Notes under the pieces: model-generated
The model's database searches: none
The model's input: only the letters and a program-made list of their open reading frames with translations
What the model was told of the DNA's origin: nothing
Part shown: positions 62,137 through 64,000 of the stretch, one piece after another
How the letters are laid out: each line of letters starts with the position of its first letter
Numbering within the stretch: the first letter of the stretch is position 1
Made by a program: the position numbers and the translations under genes
Assembly: GCA_044224495.1 (NCBI GenBank)
Contig: JBGAKG010000028.1
Location: forward strand, 1-64,000
Direction: 5' to 3'
Source of the DNA: JBGAKG01 sp044224495
Lineage (GTDB): Bacteria; Myxococcota_A; Polyangia; Polyangiales; Polyangiaceae
DNA: 64,000 nucleotides

Positions 62137-63275
62137 TGAGCGTGCGGGAGAACAAGAGCGGTTGGGCGCCGTTGCGGTACTCGGCCGTCGCGGTGACTGT
62201 GGCTCTCTTGGTACACGGTTGCTCGTCCCGCCAGCCGATCCCATGCGATCCGGGCTGTCCGACAGGTAGACAATGCTCTTGGGGGGACCAGTGCATCTGC
62301 GCGCTCGACACAGTCGAGTGCGGCGGCACGTGCAGCGACCTGCTTCTCGATGAGGCAAACTGCGGCGCGTGCGGCCATTCCTGCGGCTCGGAGACCTGCA
62401 TGGGTGGGCTCTGCTACGAGCGCGTCATCACGTCCTACCAGAAGTACCCGTTCTTCCAGTTCGAGCTCACGAGCGACCGGATCGTCTGGAGTGAAATGAC
62501 GCGAACTCTCCCCTACAGAACTGCACTTCTATCCGTCCCCAAGAGCGGCGGTACCATCAGCGAGCTTTCGGACTTCGACGGCGGTTCCCTTGCCTTTGGC
62601 CTTGGTGGCGGAAAGGTCTACTGGGCGACGTGCGAAGGGTCGCTCTTCGCATCGTCGGTCGACACGGGCCCAGCGAAGGCGCTCGACCCTTTCGTTTCGT
62701 TCTGTCCCTTCGGCGAGCCAGTCGTCGACGACACCAATGTGTTCTACGTGCGAGATGGAAACGGCGCAGGGCTGGGCACGATCCTTCGGATGCCTCGCGA
62801 GGGCGGCGTTCCCACGACGGTCATCGCCGGACAAACCCACCCCGCAGAGCTGCACTTGCTGAATGGCACCCTCTACTGGTGGGCAGCGGGGGGGATCTGG
62901 AAGGGGTCCGCCTACGGACCGGTCGACGCAACGAAATTGGTCGGTTCGGCATCGACGTTCACGCCGTACGCCGATTGGATCTACTACGTGGACGACAACC
63001 GCGACCTCTGGCGGCTCCCGACCGCCGGTGGGCAACCCGAATCGATGGCGGTCAGGTCCATCGATACGATCAACAGAATCGTGGTCGACGGCGATCGATT
63101 GTTCGCCTTCAGTTGGTCACCTGGGAGCAGCGCGGCCTATCTCCACCTGCCCGATCGGCGCTGGGTGAGCTTGCGGGCCAATGCGCAGCTCGTGGCCGTG
63201 GATGCAACGTATGTCTACGTCGCGGACGGCGTCCGTGGGCTCTTTCGCCTCCCCAAAGATCGACTGCCTCAGTGA
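62136..63275 (+). CDS. lipoprotein with Cys-rich repeat and beta-propeller-like domain
   Basis: A 379-residue predicted lipoprotein (lipobox V-H-G-C, Cys29). Residues 35-95 are a Cys-rich unit (C-x-x-G-C-P-x-G-R-Q-C-x-W-G-D-Q-C; N-C-G-A-C-G-H-S-C-G) as in the 51758 protein. The rest is repeated Tyr/Trp-containing strands (V-Y-W-A-T-C; V-F-Y-V-R-D; L-Y-W-W-A-A; I-Y-Y-V-D-D; V-Y-V-A-D-G), a beta-propeller pattern seen in many myxobacterial lipoproteins. Codon use is unlike its neighbours: several AGA codons and more A/T in third positions, suggesting recent transfer or relaxed selection. Confidence 0.78.
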   Translation: MSVRENKSGWAPLRYSAVAVTVALLVHGCSSRQPIPCDPGCPTGRQCSWGDQCICALDTVECGGTCSDLLLDEANCGACGHSCGSETCMGGLCYERVITSYQKYPFFQFELTSDRIVWSEMTRTLPYRTALLSVPKSGGTISELSDFDGGSLAFGLGGGKVYWATCEGSLFASSVDTGPAKALDPFVSFCPFGEPVVDDTNVFYVRDGNGAGLGTILRMPREGGVPTTVIAGQTHPAELHLLNGTLYWWAAGGIWKGSAYGPVDATKLVGSASTFTPYADWIYYVDDNRDLWRLPTAGGQPESMAVRSIDTINRIVVDGDRLFAFSWSPGSSAAYLHLPDRRWVSLRANAQLVAVDATYVYVADGVRGLFRLPKDRLPQ

Positions 63276-63300
63276 CGGCAACACTCCTCCGGACGCTCGC

Positions 63301-64000
63301 TCAATCGGTCGTCGTCCGCCCCGCGAAGAACGCCCACGCCGCGGTCATGAAGCCCGGCATGTTCGCGTGCCCGGACGTCCCATCGAGGTCGCTCCCGCGG
63401 ATCCGGGTCTGCGCACGCGCGCCCAATCCCTCGGCGAGAAGACAGGACCAGACCACCGACACCGTGTCGTCGGCGCTGTAGTGACCGATGTACCCGAAGG
63501 GTACGCGCGTGTTCTTCGGCGGCCGGAGCGGGTTCGCGCCGGTGACGCGACACGAGGCGGGGAAGCCGGGGTCGGCGAAGACGGTCGCGCAAGTGATGTC
63601 CTGACCAGCGGGAGCCGTCGTCGTCAGCAGGTAGAGCGACGTGCCGTCCGCGTCGGTGCGCGTCGGACAGGCGTTGCTCGTCCAGCCTCCGCTGTTCTCG
63701 GCGAAGCCCGCGATCCGATTCGGGAGCGAGGCCGCGGAGAAGTAGGAGAAGTACGCGCCGTTGGAGAAGCCCACCGTGTAGACGCGCGTGCGATCGACGC
63801 CCCAGGTCGCCACCGCCGCGTCGATGAGCGCGGTCACGTAGCGCAGGTCGTCGTTCTGGTCCGGGCTCGCCGTCCACATGTTCCAGCTCGAGCCACCGTC
63901 GTTCTCGCGGTGGTCGACATCGGCGGGGTGAATCCCATTTCGGTATCCGGCCCGCGGCGCGATCGCGACGAAGCCGAGGCTCGCGGCCGCGTTCACGAGA
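63301..64000 (-). CDS. PHB depolymerase / feruloyl-esterase-like hydrolase (partial, 5' end outside window)
   Basis: At least 233 residues of an alpha/beta hydrolase cut by the right edge of the window. The nucleophile motif is G-F-S-N-G-A-Y (G-x-S-x-G), preceded by D-R-T-R-V-Y-T-V, and the C-terminal part has G-H-Y-S-A-D-D-T-V and S-G-H-A-N-M-P, which fit the Asp and His of the LpqC/poly(3-hydroxybutyrate) depolymerase family. The upstream start and any signal peptide lie beyond base 64000. It is convergent with the propeller lipoprotein. May act outside the cell on polyesters or plant esters. Confidence 0.8.
   Translation of the reverse strand, partial: LVNAAASLGFVAIAPRAGYRNGIHPADVDHRENDGGSSWNMWTASPDQNDDLRYVTALIDAAVATWGVDRTRVYTVGFSNGAYFSYFSAASLPNRIAGFAENSGGWTSNACPTRTDADGTSLYLLTTTAPAGQDITCATVFADPGFPASCRVTGANPLRPPKNTRVPFGYIGHYSADDTVSVVWSCLLAEGLGARAQTRIRGSDLDGTSGHANMPGFMTAAWAFFAGRTTTD

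Overview
The window is GC-rich, densely coded bacterial chromosome that most resembles a myxobacterium (Myxococcota, probably Polyangiales). I infer this from the many lipoproteins with Asp/Ala/Gly-rich linkers after the lipobox, the Cys-rich repeat lipoproteins, the MopE-type, choice-of-anchor L and IgGFc-binding surface proteins, a lysS-lolC/E pair, and a few short dispersed intergenic repeats. I saw no tRNA, rRNA, CRISPR array, prophage or classical insertion sequence. No gene-free stretch exceeds about 300 bases; the longest gaps (12966-13194, 13879-14079, 31127-31324, 61926-62135) hold palindromes or nothing recognisable. Bases 1-134 hold nothing I can assign.

Layout. 0.1-6 kb: dienelactone hydrolase and a small membrane protein; a fatty-acid-hydroxylase-family protein overlapping an Lgt-like membrane protein; an epoxide-hydrolase-type alpha/beta hydrolase; and a ferritin-like protein overlapping a tetraether-synthase-like radical SAM enzyme. 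6-19 kb: a lipoprotein, an ECF sigma factor, a ureide (purine) catabolic operon (allantoinase, an allantoicase-UraD fusion, 5-hydroxyisourate hydrolase), a membrane protein, a YdeI-type protein, a MarR regulator, a MITE-like palindromic element, an NADP-binding reductase, lysS with an unusually long LolC/E-type permease, and a divergent LysR/metallo-beta-lactamase pair. 19.9-32 kb: tandem paralogous lipoproteins with a clear terminator, two large surface lipoproteins, a LolD-type ATPase, a folP-cdaA-cdaR operon (folate and c-di-AMP) and an acyl-CoA dehydrogenase. 32-39 kb: two giant overlapping TPR genes, one with an apparently intact C39-type cysteine peptidase domain and the other with a degenerate copy. 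39-50 kb: oxidoreductase, CxxCH lipoprotein, beta-helix lipoprotein, a PhoB/PhoR-type two-component system, a DUF4912 protein, a class III aminotransferase, a ferritin-like lipoprotein and an OmpA-family lipoprotein. 50.2-50.8 kb: a four-helix-bundle (S23/IVS-type) gene bracketed by about 105-bp inverted arrays of a degenerate hexamer. 50.8-64 kb: more lipoproteins, argS, methylmalonate-semialdehyde dehydrogenase, dihydropyrimidinase and, at the right edge, a truncated PHB-depolymerase-like esterase.

How genes work together. The 7.9-11.1 kb operon should convert 5-hydroxyisourate through OHCU and allantoin to allantoate and on to ureidoglycolate plus urea. Dihydropyrimidinase, a class III (beta-alanine/taurine-pyruvate-like) aminotransferase and MmsA, spread over 46-62 kb, could form most of a reductive pyrimidine/beta-alanine route. 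LolC/E at 15.8 kb and LolD at 24.8 kb probably cooperate in sorting the many lipoproteins.

The most unusual items are the four-helix-bundle element with inverted hexamer arrays, the 204-bp MITE-like element, the active/degenerate C39-TPR pair, and the ferritin-like plus Tes-like radical SAM pair.
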